From positions 1 through 29,485 of the forward strand of contig DATILL010000091.1 in NCBI GenBank assembly GCA_035476575.1: 29,485 nt of DNA. Reading direction: 5' to 3'. The position numbers and the translations under genes are program-made. Positions 6,761 to 17,600 of the stretch are shown here, one piece after another (the stretch's first letter is position 1; every line of letters begins with the position of its first letter). This stretch comes from DATILL01 sp035476575 (GTDB lineage: Bacteria > Actinomycetota > Actinomycetes > Mycobacteriales > JACQDL01). Below the pieces are notes generated by a model that was given only the letters and a program-made list of their open reading frames with translations, made no database searches and was not told the origin of the DNA.

Positions 6761-9700
6761 ATGGTTGTCGCAAGCGGATCTGTCAGCGGCGTGCACGATC
6801 TGCTCGCCGATCGGGCGAGGCTCGATCCCGATGCAACGGCCGTGGTTTATGGCCGGGCACGACTCACCTACGCGCGGCTGGCAGCCCGCAGCGGCGCGCT
6901 GGCCGCCAGCCTGGTCGAACGCGGTGCGCGACCTGACGCGCCGGTTGGGCTGCTCGTCGAGCGCGGCGTGGACATGGTCGTCGCTATCTTCGCGGTGCTG
7001 AAGGCCGGCGCCGCATACGTCCCGCTTGACCCGGATCATCCGGCCGGCCGGCTGCGGCTCCTGCTCGCCGACGCCGGCATCTCCCTGGTGCTCACCCAGC
7101 GCGAGCTGGTCGGAAGGCTACCCACGCCCGGCGCGGACGTCGTACTCGTGGACGCCGAGCCGCGCTCCGGCACCGGGCCGCGCCCACCAGTCACGCCGGA
7201 CAACCTGGCGTACATCCTCTACACCTCCGGTTCCACCGGCCAGCCCAAAGGCGTGATGGTCACCCATCGCGGCCTGGTCAGCCTGTTCTCCAGCCACCGC
7301 GCGGAGATGTTCGATCCGGCCGTTCGCGCCGCGGGTGGCCGGCGGCTCCGGGTCGCGCACACCGCGGCGCTGTCCTTCGACGCCTCGTGGATCCCGCTGC
7401 TGTGGATGCTGGCCGGGCACGAGCTGCACGTGATCGACCGGCAGACCCGCCTCGACCCGCGCGCGATGGTGGCCTACCTGGCCGGCGAGCGCATCGACGT
7501 GCTCGACGAGACCTCGTCCTACCTCCGCATGCTGATGCTCACCGGCCTGCTCGACGGCGGCCCCCGACCCCAGGTGATCATCGCCGGTGGCGAGGCGGTC
7601 GACGCGAACCTGTGCGCGGCGCTCACCGCCGCCGGCGTGACCGGCTACAACGGCTACGGCCCCACCGAGTCCACTGTGGAGAGCCTGGTCTGCCGCACGG
7701 CTGAGGCGAACCGCACGGTGCTCGGCCGCCCGATCGCCGGAACGGGCACATATGTCCTGGACTCCGCGTTACGTCCGGTTCCTTCGGGAACCGCCGGTGA
7801 GCTCTACCTCACCGGACCCGGACTGGCCCGCGGCTATCTCGGCCGGGCCGGCGCGACCGCCTCCTCGTTCGTCGCCAATCCGTTCGGCGCGGCGGGTTCG
7901 CGGATGTACCGCACCGGTGACGTGGTGCGCCGCAGGGACGACGGCCTGCTGGACTTCCTGGGCCGCGCCGACGACCAGGTCAAGATCAACGGGATCCGGG
8001 TCGAGCCAGCCGAGGTCGAGACGGCCCTGCTGCGGCATCCGAAGGTGGCGGCGGCGGTCGTGCTGGCCCGCCGGGACGGTACCGGACATGATCACCTGGT
8101 CGGCTACGTGGTACCGCGGGGCACGCCGGAACCGGCACCCGCGGACCTGCGGACGTTCCTGGGGCGGACGTTGCCGGGCGGGTTGGTGCCCACCCGGTTC
8201 GTCGTGCTGGCCGAGCTTCCCTTGACCCGGCACGGCAAGGTGGATCGCCAGGCGTTGCCCGCCCCGTCCGCCCGTCCCGATCCCGGCGAACCCTGTGTGG
8301 CTCCGCGAAACCCGCACGAGGAGCTGGTCGCGGAGATCTGGCGCGAGGTGCTCGGCCTGGAGCGGATCGGCGTGTGGGACGACTTCGTCGAGCTGGGCGG
8401 GGACTCGATCCTCGCCATGAAGATGGTCTCCAGGCTGAACCGGAGCCGAAACACGGCGCTGCCCGCGCAGGTGGTGTTCGAGCACCGGACGGTCGCGGCG
8501 TTGGCGGCGAACCTGCCCGCCGAGCGCGCCGGAGCGGCGGAGGTGGTGGCCGCCGTCCGGGGATCGGCGTTGCCGCTGTCCTTCGGCCAGCAACGCCTGT
8601 GGTTCCTCAACGAGCTCGGTCCGGGTGGCGTCGAGTACAACACCGGTGTCGGCTTCCGGATACGCGGACCGCTGGATGTCACCGCGTTGACCGTCGCACT
8701 GAACAGCCTGGTGGAGCGGCACGAGTCGGTGCGCACGACCTTCCATACCATCGACGGGCGTGGAGCGCAGGTCATCAATCCCCCATATGTCGTACCGCTC
8801 GACATCAGGGCGGTATCCGAACCGGACGTCGAGCGGGTGCTGCTCGACGAGGCAGCCCGTCCATTCGACCTCCGGCATGGCCCGCTGCTGCGGGCGTTGC
8901 TGCTCGAGCTGGGCAGTGCCGATCACCTGGCCAACCACCTGCTGGTGCTCAGCCTGCACCACATCGTCACCGACGGGTGGTCCATGGGTGTGCTCGCCGA
9001 CGAGCTGGGGCGCCTGTACTCCGCGACGGTGCGTGGCGAGCCGCCCCAGCTTCCGCCGCTGCCGTTCCGGTACGCGGACTTCGCCGCGTGGCAACGGGAC
9101 CGGTTGTCCGGGTCCGTGCTTGACGAGCAGGTCGCCTACTGGGAGCGGCAGCTATCCGGCCTTCCGGCGCTGGAGCTGCCCACCGACCGGCCGCGGCCGG
9201 CGGTGCGGACCGCGGCCGGCGCGGTCCACCGGTTCACCGTCCCCGAGTGGCTGACCGCCCGGCTGGTCGAGCTCGGCCGGTCCCGGGGCGTCACCCTGTT
9301 CACCACCCTGGTCGCCGCGACCCAGGTGTTGCTGTCCCGCTACAGCGGGCAGGACGACATCGCGCTCGGCACGGTCACCTCCGGCCGGGGGCGGGCCGAG
9401 CTCGCGAACATCGTTGGCTTCTTCGTCAACACCGTGGTGATCCGGTCCGGGGTGGACGCCTCGTTGTCCTTCATGGACTTTCTTGAGCGGGTTCGGTCGA
9501 CCGTGCTCGCCGCGATGGCGAACGACGAGGTTCCGTTCGACCGGCTGGTGGAGCTGCTCGCGCCGAAGCGGGACGCCAGCCGTTCCCCGCTGGTGCAGGC
9601 CGTGGTCGTGTTGCAGAACGCGCCATCCGCGCCGCCCGAGCTGGCGGGGTTGCGGGTCGAGGAGGTCGACCTGCCCAGGAGGTCGGCCGTGTTTGACCTT

Positions 9701-12700
9701 GTCCTGGAGCTCGAGCCGTGGGGCGGAGAGCTTCGCGCCGCGATCGGGTACAGCACCGAGCTGTTCGACGCCGCGACGATCCAGCGGATGTCCGATCACC
9801 TGCTGGCGCTGCTGGAGGGGATGGTCGCCGACCCACACCGCCCGCTTTCCCGGTTACCGCTGCTGCCCTCGGCAGAGTGGCACCGGTTGCTGGTTGAGTG
9901 GAACGTCTCGCCGGTCGCGGCCGGTGGCTGCGTGCACGAGTGGTTCGCCCGGCGGGCCCGCGAGCGGCCGGAGGCGACGGCCGTCACGTTCGAGGGCGCC
10001 CAACTGTCCTACCGGGAGCTCGACGAGCGGGCGAACCGGCTGGCTCATGGCCTGGTCGCGCACGGCGCGGGGCCGGAGGTCCGGGTCGGTCTGTGCGCGT
10101 CCCGTGGGATCGACGCGATCGTCGGTCTGCTGGGCGTGCTGAAGGCAGGTGCGGCGTACGTTCCGCTCGACCCCGCCTACCCGGCCGAGCGCCTGTCCTT
10201 CCTGGTCGAGGACTCCGGCGCCCACCTCGTGCTGACGACGCGTGCGTTCCAGGACCGGCTGCCACCTGGCGACGTGCTGTGCCTGGACGGCGACTGGTAC
10301 GCGGAACTTCCCACGGGTGTCCCGGAAACGGCGGTGCGGCCGGAGAACGTGGCCTACGTCATCTACACCTCGGGCTCGTCGGGCCGTCCCAAGGGCGTGC
10401 TGATCGAGCACCATGCGGTGACCCGCCTGTGCGCCGACGAGCACGTCCGGCTCGGCGCGGACGACGTACAGGCGCAGTGTGCCCCGCTGTCCTTCGACGC
10501 CTCCGCCTTCGAGGTCTGGGGCGCGCTGCTGTCCGGCGCTCGGCTCGCGATCCTGCCGAGCGGGGTGCACTCCACCGAGGAGCTCGGCGCATTCCTTCGG
10601 GCCAACAAGGTGACCGCGTTGCTGCTGATCTCGGGCATGTTCCACGAGATCGCGTCCGCCGATCCCGGTGTGCTCGACGGGCTGCGGCGGCTGCTCGTCG
10701 GCGGAGACGTGGTCTCGCCGGAGGCCTGTGCCCGGATCCGGCGCCGGCTGCCGCACCTTGAGCTCGTCAACGCCTACGGGCCCACCGAGGTCACCACGAT
10801 CACCTCGGCCCACCGCGTCGGCACCCCGGCCGGCGGCCCGGTGCCGATCGGGCGTCCGGTCACCGAAACCCGCTGCTATGTGCTGGATCAAGACCTGAAC
10901 GTGGTTCCGGTCGGGGTGCCCGGTGAGCTGTACGTTGGCGGGACCCGCCTGGCCCGCGGGTACCTGAACCGCCCGGCGCTGACCGCGGAGAGGTTCGTGG
11001 CCGACCCGTTCGGGTCCGGCACGCGGCTGTACCGGACCGGAGACCTGGCGCGGTGGCGCGCGGACGGCGTGCTGGACTTCGCCGGCCGGATCGACGACCA
11101 GGTCAAGATCCGCGGTTTCCGGGTCGAGCTAGGAGAGGTCGAGACGGCGTTGCGACGGCACCCCGACGTCGCTGAGGCCGTCGTGCTCGCCAGGGAGGAC
11201 ACGCCGGGCCACAAGCGCCTCGTCGGTTACGTGGTGCCCCGGGGCAGCGTCGACACGGGTGCGCTGCAGGCCTTCCTCGACGGCGCCCTGCCGGCCTACC
11301 TCGTGCCCGGTGCCCTGGTGACCATCGACCGGGTCCCGTTGACACCCAACGGAAAGCTGGACCGGAAGGCGCTCCCGGCGCCGCGGACCCTGACCGGGCG
11401 CGGTTACGTCGCACCACGCGGGGCTGACGAGGAGGCTCTCGCCCGGGTGTGGGCCGAGGTGCTCGGCGCGGAACGGGTGGGGGCAAACGACAACTTCTTC
11501 GACCTCGGCGGGGACTCGGTCCTGAGCATCCAGGTGGTGTCCCGGGCACGGCAGCTCGGCCTGCGGCTGACCTCCAAGGACGTCTTTGTCCGGCAGACGC
11601 TGGCCGCCTTGGCCTCGACCGCAACCCGGGTCCCGCTCGCCCGGCCCGACCGCGGCCCGGCGTCCGGACCGGTGCCGCTGTCGCCGATCCAAACCTGGTT
11701 CTTCGACACTGTCACCGTCCACCCGGAGCGTTTCAACCAGCGGGTGTCGGTCGAGCTCGCCGGGGACGTCGACCCCGAGGCGCTGCGGACAGCCATCGAG
11801 GAGCTGCCTCGCCACCACGACGCGCTGCGCCTGCGGTTCGAGCGCTCGGACGGCCGATGGTGCCAGGAGAACGCCGAAGACGTGCCTTCCGGTGTCTTCC
11901 GCCAGGCCAAATCGTCCACAATGGACGAATTTTGTCTGGAGACTGGCCCGCTGTTCCGGGCCGTGCTGGACGGGTCGCGGCTTGTGCTGGCCGCGCACCA
12001 CCTGGTCATCGACGCCGTCTCGTGGCGGATCCTGCTGGACGACCTGCGCACGGCCTACCGCCAGGCCGCGGCCGGCGAACCGGTGGACCTCGGACCGCGG
12101 ACGACCTCGTTCGCCGACTGGTCCCGGCGGCTGCACGAGCACGTGACGGCCGGCGGTTTCGACCACCAGCTCGAGTACTGGGCGAGCGCCACCGTGCCGG
12201 CAAGCGGGCCGGCTGGCGGGCACGCCAGCCCGGAGCGGACGGTGACCGCCCGACTCGCCACCGGGCCCACCAAGACCCTGCTGCACGACGTCTCCGCCGC
12301 CTACCGCACCCGGGTCGACGACCTGCTGCTGAGCGCGCTGGGCCGGGTGCTGTCCCGGTGGACCGGATGCGAACGGATCGCGCTGGAGCTGGAGGGCCAC
12401 GGCCGGGAGGAGCTCTTCGACGACGTCGACCTGTCCCGTTCGGTCGGCTGGTTTACCACGCTCTATCCGTTCACCATGGGCATTCCGGCTGGCGGCTGGG
12501 GCTCGGTGATCAAGTCGGTGAAGGAGCAGCTACGCGCGGTGCCAGATCGTGGCCTGGGCTACGGCGCCTTACGGTATCTGGGGAACGCCGCCCTGCCGGA
12601 ACATCATCCATTGCTGCGGTTCAACTATCTCGGGCGGTTCGACCTCGCGGGCAGCGACGATCCGCTCCGTGGCCCGCTCACCGGGATCGCGCTCGACAAG

Positions 12701-14587
12701 CACGCCACGACTGGCGGTTCGCCCTGTTTGGACGTCACAGCTCTGGTCATGGCCGGGGGAGAGCTCGAGCTCGAGTGGACCTACGCTCCGGGAGCCCACG
12801 ACGAGCGGACGGTTGCCCGACTGGCCGATGAGACCGTGGCCGCCCTGCGGGAGATCATCGAGCACCGTGCGGAACCTGGGTCGGGCGGGTGCACCCCCTC
12901 GGACTTCCCACTTGCCCAGGTGGGTCAGGCGGAGCTCGACCGGATCACCGGAGACGGGCGCCATGTGGAGGACGTGTACCCCCTCACTCCCATGCAGGAC
13001 GGCATGCTGTTCCACAGCCTGTCCGAACCGGGGCTCTACCTTGAGCAGATCTGGTTCACGCTGGCCGACGTCCAGGACCTCGGGATGCTGGAAAGGGCAT
13101 GGCAGCGGACGGTGGACTCGATACCGGCACTGCGCACCGGCGTGGCATGGGAAGGGCTGCGCGAGCCGCTCCAGGTGGTGCACCGCGCCGCCATCCTGCC
13201 AATCAGCGTGCACGACTGGACCGCCGTTCCGGCCATCGAGCACGAGGACCGGCTGCGCGCGCTGCTCGCGGACGACCGGGCTGCCGAGCTGGACCTGGCC
13301 AGCCCGCCGCTGATGCGGGTGTCGCTGGTCCGGCTCGCCGGGCCGGCTGTCCGGATAGTGTGGACGTTCCACCACGTGATCCTCGACGGTTGGAGCACCT
13401 TCCAGGTGCTGTCCGACGTCCTCGCCCGCGCCGCGGGGACGGCGTCGGCACCGCGTCGGCGTCCTTTCGGTGACCACGTGCGCTGGTTGTCCGAGCAGGA
13501 CGAACCGGCGGCGGAGGAGCACTGGCGGCGGGTGCTCGCCGGTTTCCGGTCGCCCACCCGACTGCCCTTCGATCGCGCGCCCGACCGGGCGCACGCCACT
13601 CGCTCGACGTCCACAGTGGATCTGGTGCTGCCGGCGGCCGGTTCGGAGCTGCTGCACGCCTATGCGAGGCGGCACCGGCTGACCCTGAACGTGGTCGTGC
13701 AGGGGATGTGGGCCCGGCTGCTGGCGCGGCACAGCGGCGAGCGGGACATCTGTTTCGGCACGGTGGTCTCTGGCCGCCCGGCCGAGGTTCCTGGCGTGGA
13801 CTCCATCGTGGGCATGCTGGTCAACACGGTGCCGGTGCGCGTCGAGGTCGACGAAACCGGCGACGTGGCCGGCTGGTTGCGGCGGATGCAGGCCGAGCAG
13901 GTGGAGTCCCGGCGGTTCGAGCACGTCTCGCTAGCCAGGCTGCGGCGCTGGAGCGAGCTGCCAGGGGGGACCAGCCTGTTCGACAGCATCGTCGCGTTCG
14001 AGAACTACCCGTTCGACCGGGAGACCTTCGCCGCCAGCGGGCTGCACCTGGAGAGCTTCACGGCCGTGGAGGTCACCAACTACCCATTAAATCTCATTGT
14101 CCACGGTGGAGTTCGGCACGTGGAGCCACTGGCGTTGCGGCTCGGCTACGACCCTGGCCTGTTCGACGCCGCGACGATCGAGACGCTGGGTGGTGAGCTG
14201 GTCAGCCTGCTCGACGACCTGGCCCGCGGCGCCGTGCCACCGGCTGATGGCGGCACGCCAGCTCGGGGGCGGAGTGCGCACCCGGGTGTTCCCCAGCCGG
14301 CCTACCTGGCTCCCCGCAACGCGACCGAACGGGCTCTGGCCAAGATCTGGGCCGACGTGCTTGCGGTGGACCGGGTGGGTGTGCACGACGACTTCTTCGC
14401 CCTCGGCGGCGACTCCATCCTGTGCCTTCGGGTCGCCGCCCGGATGCGCACGGACCTCGGTGCCACCCTGCCGCCCCGAATGCTCTTCGACAATCCCACG
14501 GTCGGCGCGCTCGCGTCGCTGCTGGCGCCGCCGACCGCCGCGGCGACGGCCCGGAGCGCCGGCTCCTCGCTCGACTACGAACTGTAG
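6761..14587 (+). CDS. Nonribosomal peptide synthetase, A-PCP / C-A-PCP-E / C-PCP
   Basis: A 2608-residue cytosolic megasynthase. Domain order: A1 (about 10-500, YTSGSTGQPKG at 154); PCP1 (LGGDS, Ser549); C1 (about 603-1035, HHIVTDG at 733); A2 (about 1060-1545, YTSGSSGRPKG at 1202); PCP2 (Ser1586); E (about 1637-2050, HHLVIDAVS at 1746, EGHGRE, VGWFTTLYP at 1895, FNYLGRFD); C2 (about 2068-2490, YPLTPMQDGMLFHSL and HHVILDG at 2204, the form that follows E domains); PCP3 (LGGDS, Ser2552). It begins with A, so it looks like an initiation module. The third module has no A domain. By-eye alignment to the GrsA pocket gives A1 roughly D-A-I-D-I-G-G-V-E and A2 D-A-F-L-L-G-A-T-I. I cannot assign substrates; Asp at the fourth position of A1 would suit a basic or polar side chain. 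No thioesterase is present. Confidence 0.95.
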   Translation: MVVASGSVSGVHDLLADRARLDPDATAVVYGRARLTYARLAARSGALAASLVERGARPDAPVGLLVERGVDMVVAIFAVLKAGAAYVPLDPDHPAGRLRLLLADAGISLVLTQRELVGRLPTPGADVVLVDAEPRSGTGPRPPVTPDNLAYILYTSGSTGQPKGVMVTHRGLVSLFSSHRAEMFDPAVRAAGGRRLRVAHTAALSFDASWIPLLWMLAGHELHVIDRQTRLDPRAMVAYLAGERIDVLDETSSYLRMLMLTGLLDGGPRPQVIIAGGEAVDANLCAALTAAGVTGYNGYGPTESTVESLVCRTAEANRTVLGRPIAGTGTYVLDSALRPVPSGTAGELYLTGPGLARGYLGRAGATASSFVANPFGAAGSRMYRTGDVVRRRDDGLLDFLGRADDQVKINGIRVEPAEVETALLRHPKVAAAVVLARRDGTGHDHLVGYVVPRGTPEPAPADLRTFLGRTLPGGLVPTRFVVLAELPLTRHGKVDRQALPAPSARPDPGEPCVAPRNPHEELVAEIWREVLGLERIGVWDDFVELGGDSILAMKMVSRLNRSRNTALPAQVVFEHRTVAALAANLPAERAGAAEVVAAVRGSALPLSFGQQRLWFLNELGPGGVEYNTGVGFRIRGPLDVTALTVALNSLVERHESVRTTFHTIDGRGAQVINPPYVVPLDIRAVSEPDVERVLLDEAARPFDLRHGPLLRALLLELGSADHLANHLLVLSLHHIVTDGWSMGVLADELGRLYSATVRGEPPQLPPLPFRYADFAAWQRDRLSGSVLDEQVAYWERQLSGLPALELPTDRPRPAVRTAAGAVHRFTVPEWLTARLVELGRSRGVTLFTTLVAATQVLLSRYSGQDDIALGTVTSGRGRAELANIVGFFVNTVVIRSGVDASLSFMDFLERVRSTVLAAMANDEVPFDRLVELLAPKRDASRSPLVQAVVVLQNAPSAPPELAGLRVEEVDLPRRSAVFDLVLELEPWGGELRAAIGYSTELFDAATIQRMSDHLLALLEGMVADPHRPLSRLPLLPSAEWHRLLVEWNVSPVAAGGCVHEWFARRARERPEATAVTFEGAQLSYRELDERANRLAHGLVAHGAGPEVRVGLCASRGIDAIVGLLGVLKAGAAYVPLDPAYPAERLSFLVEDSGAHLVLTTRAFQDRLPPGDVLCLDGDWYAELPTGVPETAVRPENVAYVIYTSGSSGRPKGVLIEHHAVTRLCADEHVRLGADDVQAQCAPLSFDASAFEVWGALLSGARLAILPSGVHSTEELGAFLRANKVTALLLISGMFHEIASADPGVLDGLRRLLVGGDVVSPEACARIRRRLPHLELVNAYGPTEVTTITSAHRVGTPAGGPVPIGRPVTETRCYVLDQDLNVVPVGVPGELYVGGTRLARGYLNRPALTAERFVADPFGSGTRLYRTGDLARWRADGVLDFAGRIDDQVKIRGFRVELGEVETALRRHPDVAEAVVLAREDTPGHKRLVGYVVPRGSVDTGALQAFLDGALPAYLVPGALVTIDRVPLTPNGKLDRKALPAPRTLTGRGYVAPRGADEEALARVWAEVLGAERVGANDNFFDLGGDSVLSIQVVSRARQLGLRLTSKDVFVRQTLAALASTATRVPLARPDRGPASGPVPLSPIQTWFFDTVTVHPERFNQRVSVELAGDVDPEALRTAIEELPRHHDALRLRFERSDGRWCQENAEDVPSGVFRQAKSSTMDEFCLETGPLFRAVLDGSRLVLAAHHLVIDAVSWRILLDDLRTAYRQAAAGEPVDLGPRTTSFADWSRRLHEHVTAGGFDHQLEYWASATVPASGPAGGHASPERTVTARLATGPTKTLLHDVSAAYRTRVDDLLLSALGRVLSRWTGCERIALELEGHGREELFDDVDLSRSVGWFTTLYPFTMGIPAGGWGSVIKSVKEQLRAVPDRGLGYGALRYLGNAALPEHHPLLRFNYLGRFDLAGSDDPLRGPLTGIALDKHATTGGSPCLDVTALVMAGGELELEWTYAPGAHDERTVARLADETVAALREIIEHRAEPGSGGCTPSDFPLAQVGQAELDRITGDGRHVEDVYPLTPMQDGMLFHSLSEPGLYLEQIWFTLADVQDLGMLERAWQRTVDSIPALRTGVAWEGLREPLQVVHRAAILPISVHDWTAVPAIEHEDRLRALLADDRAAELDLASPPLMRVSLVRLAGPAVRIVWTFHHVILDGWSTFQVLSDVLARAAGTASAPRRRPFGDHVRWLSEQDEPAAEEHWRRVLAGFRSPTRLPFDRAPDRAHATRSTSTVDLVLPAAGSELLHAYARRHRLTLNVVVQGMWARLLARHSGERDICFGTVVSGRPAEVPGVDSIVGMLVNTVPVRVEVDETGDVAGWLRRMQAEQVESRRFEHVSLARLRRWSELPGGTSLFDSIVAFENYPFDRETFAASGLHLESFTAVEVTNYPLNLIVHGGVRHVEPLALRLGYDPGLFDAATIETLGGELVSLLDDLARGAVPPADGGTPARGRSAHPGVPQPAYLAPRNATERALAKIWADVLAVDRVGVHDDFFALGGDSILCLRVAARMRTDLGATLPPRMLFDNPTVGALASLLAPPTAAATARSAGSSLDYEL

Positions 14588-14592
14588 AAACC

Positions 14593-14597
14593 GGAGG
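14593..14597 (+). promoter_or_regulatory. Ribosome binding site deciding the GTG start of the hybrid gene
   Basis: GGAGG sits five bases before GTG 14603. The nearby ATG at 14598 is out of frame with the megasynthase and too close to the site, so GTG is the start. The gene follows the previous stop by only 15 bases, indicating one transcript. Confidence 0.75.
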
Positions 14598-14602
14598 ATG
14601 GC

Positions 14603-17600
14603 GTGCCAAGCGAAGACGTGGCGATCATCGGCGCGGCGTTGCTGCTGCCGGAGGCCGACGACCTGGATGCCCTGCACGAGCTACTGAAGCGGGGCCACGA
14701 CACCGTGGGGCAACCGACCGCCGAGCGGCTGCACCACTCCGGTGGCACGCTGGGAACCAGCTACGTGCCGATGGGCTACCTGAACCGTATAGACCAGTTC
14801 GACCACGGGTTCTTCGGTATCTCCCTGCGCGAGGCCGAGTTCATGGATCCCCATCAAAGACTCGTCCTGCAGCTTGCGCATGCGGCCATCGAGAGCTCTG
14901 GCCACGCTCCCAGGGAGCTGCGCGGCTCGCGTACGACGGTGATCATCGGACACTCCGGTTCGGACTATGAGACCCTGTACGACGAGGACGACCCCCAGCA
15001 GCTGCTGGGATCGATCGGGGCATCCCTGGCGGCGAGGATCAGCTACCTCTTCGACTTCACCGGACCTGCGATCGTCGTCGACACCGCGTGCAGCGGCAGC
15101 CTGGCCGCGGTCGCGCAGGCGGTGCGGACGCTGCGGGCCGGCGATGCCGACCTCGCGCTGGCGGGTGGGATCAGCCTGCGACCGGTGCTGCTTGCGTTGC
15201 GGGGACACGTACCAGTACGGGGCATCGAGTCGACCGATGGCCGCTGCCGGCCGTTCGACGAGAAGGCGACCGGGGCCGTGGCGGGTGAGGGCGGCGGGGT
15301 CGTCGTGCTCAGGCTGCTGCGGGATGCGCTGGCCGCGGGTGACACCGTGCATGCGGTGCTCAAAGGCGTTGCCGTCAACCACAACGGATACCGGATGGCC
15401 AGCATGAGCGCGCCGAGCCAGCTCGCCCAGACGGAGGTGATCAGGCAAGCCTGGCTGGACGCGCGGGTCGAGCCGGAGACGGTCGGTTACGTGGAGTGCC
15501 ATGGATCCGCGACGCCACTCGGTGACGTCGTCGAGGTCGATGCCCTGCGCCGGGCGTTCCTCGATGCCGGCGTAGTGACCCCACAATGCATGCTCGGGTC
15601 GGTCAAGGGGAACTTCGGGCACCTGGACAACGCCGCCGGGATCGCCGGCCTGTTCAAGGTGATGTCCAGCCTGCGGCACGCAACGCTGTATCCCACGGCA
15701 CATTTCAGCTCACCCAACCCGTTGATCGACTTCAGCGGCCCGGTTCAGGTCAACTCCACCAAGCGGCCATGGCAACGGAAGAACGCCGCGCCGCGCCGCG
15801 CCGGTCTGACCTCGTTGGGGTTGACCGGAACCAACGTGCACGCCGTGATCGAGGAGCCGCCCCCGGCCCCCGCGGCACCGGCGGAGCTCGGCTACGAGCT
15901 GGTTACCGTCTCGGCGAAGTCGGCTGCCGCGCTGTGCCGCTACCGCGACCGGCTCGCGGGTTTCGTCGAGCGCACCGGGCATGGCCCGCGGGTGATCGCA
16001 CACGCGATGAACCGGGGGCGGGACGACTACCCGTTCCGGTTGGCAGTCACCGCCGCCACCAATGAGGAGCTGGCGTCGGCGCTGCGCTCGGCGGCCGTCC
16101 CGGACACCCCCGCCGCCGACGCCCCGCCGGTCGTGCTGCTGTTCTCCGGTGACGGCGAGGTCGACGCGGCCGACTGGCCGGAGCTGGGCTCGGCCTGTCC
16201 CGAGCTCGACGCGGTCCCGGAGCCGAGCGGTCCGGCCGCCCGGCTCGTCGCCGCACAGTCCGCCCTGTACCGGCTGGCCCGATCTTTCGGCGTGCCGGAC
16301 ACGCACCTGGTCGGTTCCGGCGCCGGGAACCTCGCCGTGCGTATCGCGCGTAACAACCTGTCTGTTTCGGACGGGCTGCGGGCCGCCGCGGAGCTGGACA
16401 TCTCCACCGAGGTCGACCAGCAGCGCCTGTCCAGCGCGGTGCAGGGGTTCGTCCGGGACGGCGCGGTCCTCGTAGAGATGGGAACCGGCGGCGTACTGTC
16501 GCGGATGATCCGCCGCATCGCGCCAGAGCTGGCCTGTGTCGAGCTCGGCGGCGGACGGCGTGGCATCCTGCGGTGGCTTGGATCGCTGTACCGCCTCGGG
16601 GTCGCGCTCGACTGGGACCGGTACTACGAGGGCACCACCATCCCGCGGATCGAGGCGCCGACCTACCCGTTCGACCCGGTCCGGTGCTGGTGCCGCCCGG
16701 CCGGGGTGCCGGCCGACGGTGGGCGGATGGTGGTCGACGAGCAGCCGAGGCGCCTGCCCGCCGCGAGCGCCGATGCCGAGCGGCGCGTGGCCGCGGTATG
16801 GGAACAGGTGCTTGGCGCACGGGGTGTCGAGGCCGGCGCGGACTACTTCGCGCTGGGTGGCACGTCGATCGCCGGGATCAGCGTGCTGCGGACGCTCGAG
16901 CGGGACTTCGGCGTGCATCTCACGTTCGCCGATCTGTACGCCTATCCGACCGTGCGGGAGCTCGCCGGGCGGGTGACCGAGCTGCGGTCGGCGGGGGGCG
17001 AGCCCGGAGTCCGCCGGTCCATCGAGCCGATCCCCCGCGGCGGCCCGCTGCCAGTGTCGTTCGGCCAGGAGCAGCTGTGGTACCTGGACCGGTTGAACCC
17101 GGGCGGCCCGCTCTACAACATCCCGCATGACCTGAGGCTGAAGGGACCGCTCGAGCACACCGCGCTTGCCGGTGCCGTGCGAGATCTCGTTGCCCGGCAC
17201 GAGGTTCTGCGCATGTGCATCCCCGACGACGACGGCGTGCCCTTCGCGCGGGTCCGTACGGCGGAGCCCGAGATGCCGGTGATCGACCTGACCGGACTGT
17301 CCGAGCTGGACCTGCACAGGCAGGCGCGCCGTATCGTCGACGAGGAGGCGGTCCGCCCGTTCGACCTGGCCGAAGGCCCGCTCGTGCGGACGACGCTGGT
17401 GCGGCTGGCCGAGGATGACCACATCCTGTTGTGGACCTACCACCACATCATCTTCGACGGCTGGTCCCCGACGGTGTTTTTTCGCGACTTCACCGAGCTG
17501 TACCAGGCGCGGGTGGCCGGTCGCGAACCGGAGCTGCCCCCACTTTCGCTTCAGTACCCGGATTTCGCGGCCTGGCAGCGAGAACAGCTCGCCGGGCCGG

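Noticed and set aside
7769..9094. 441-codon minus-strand frame under the first NRPS
   Set aside because: Antisense shadow of the A1-PCP1-C1 coding region in high-GC DNA; no motif and no ribosome site.
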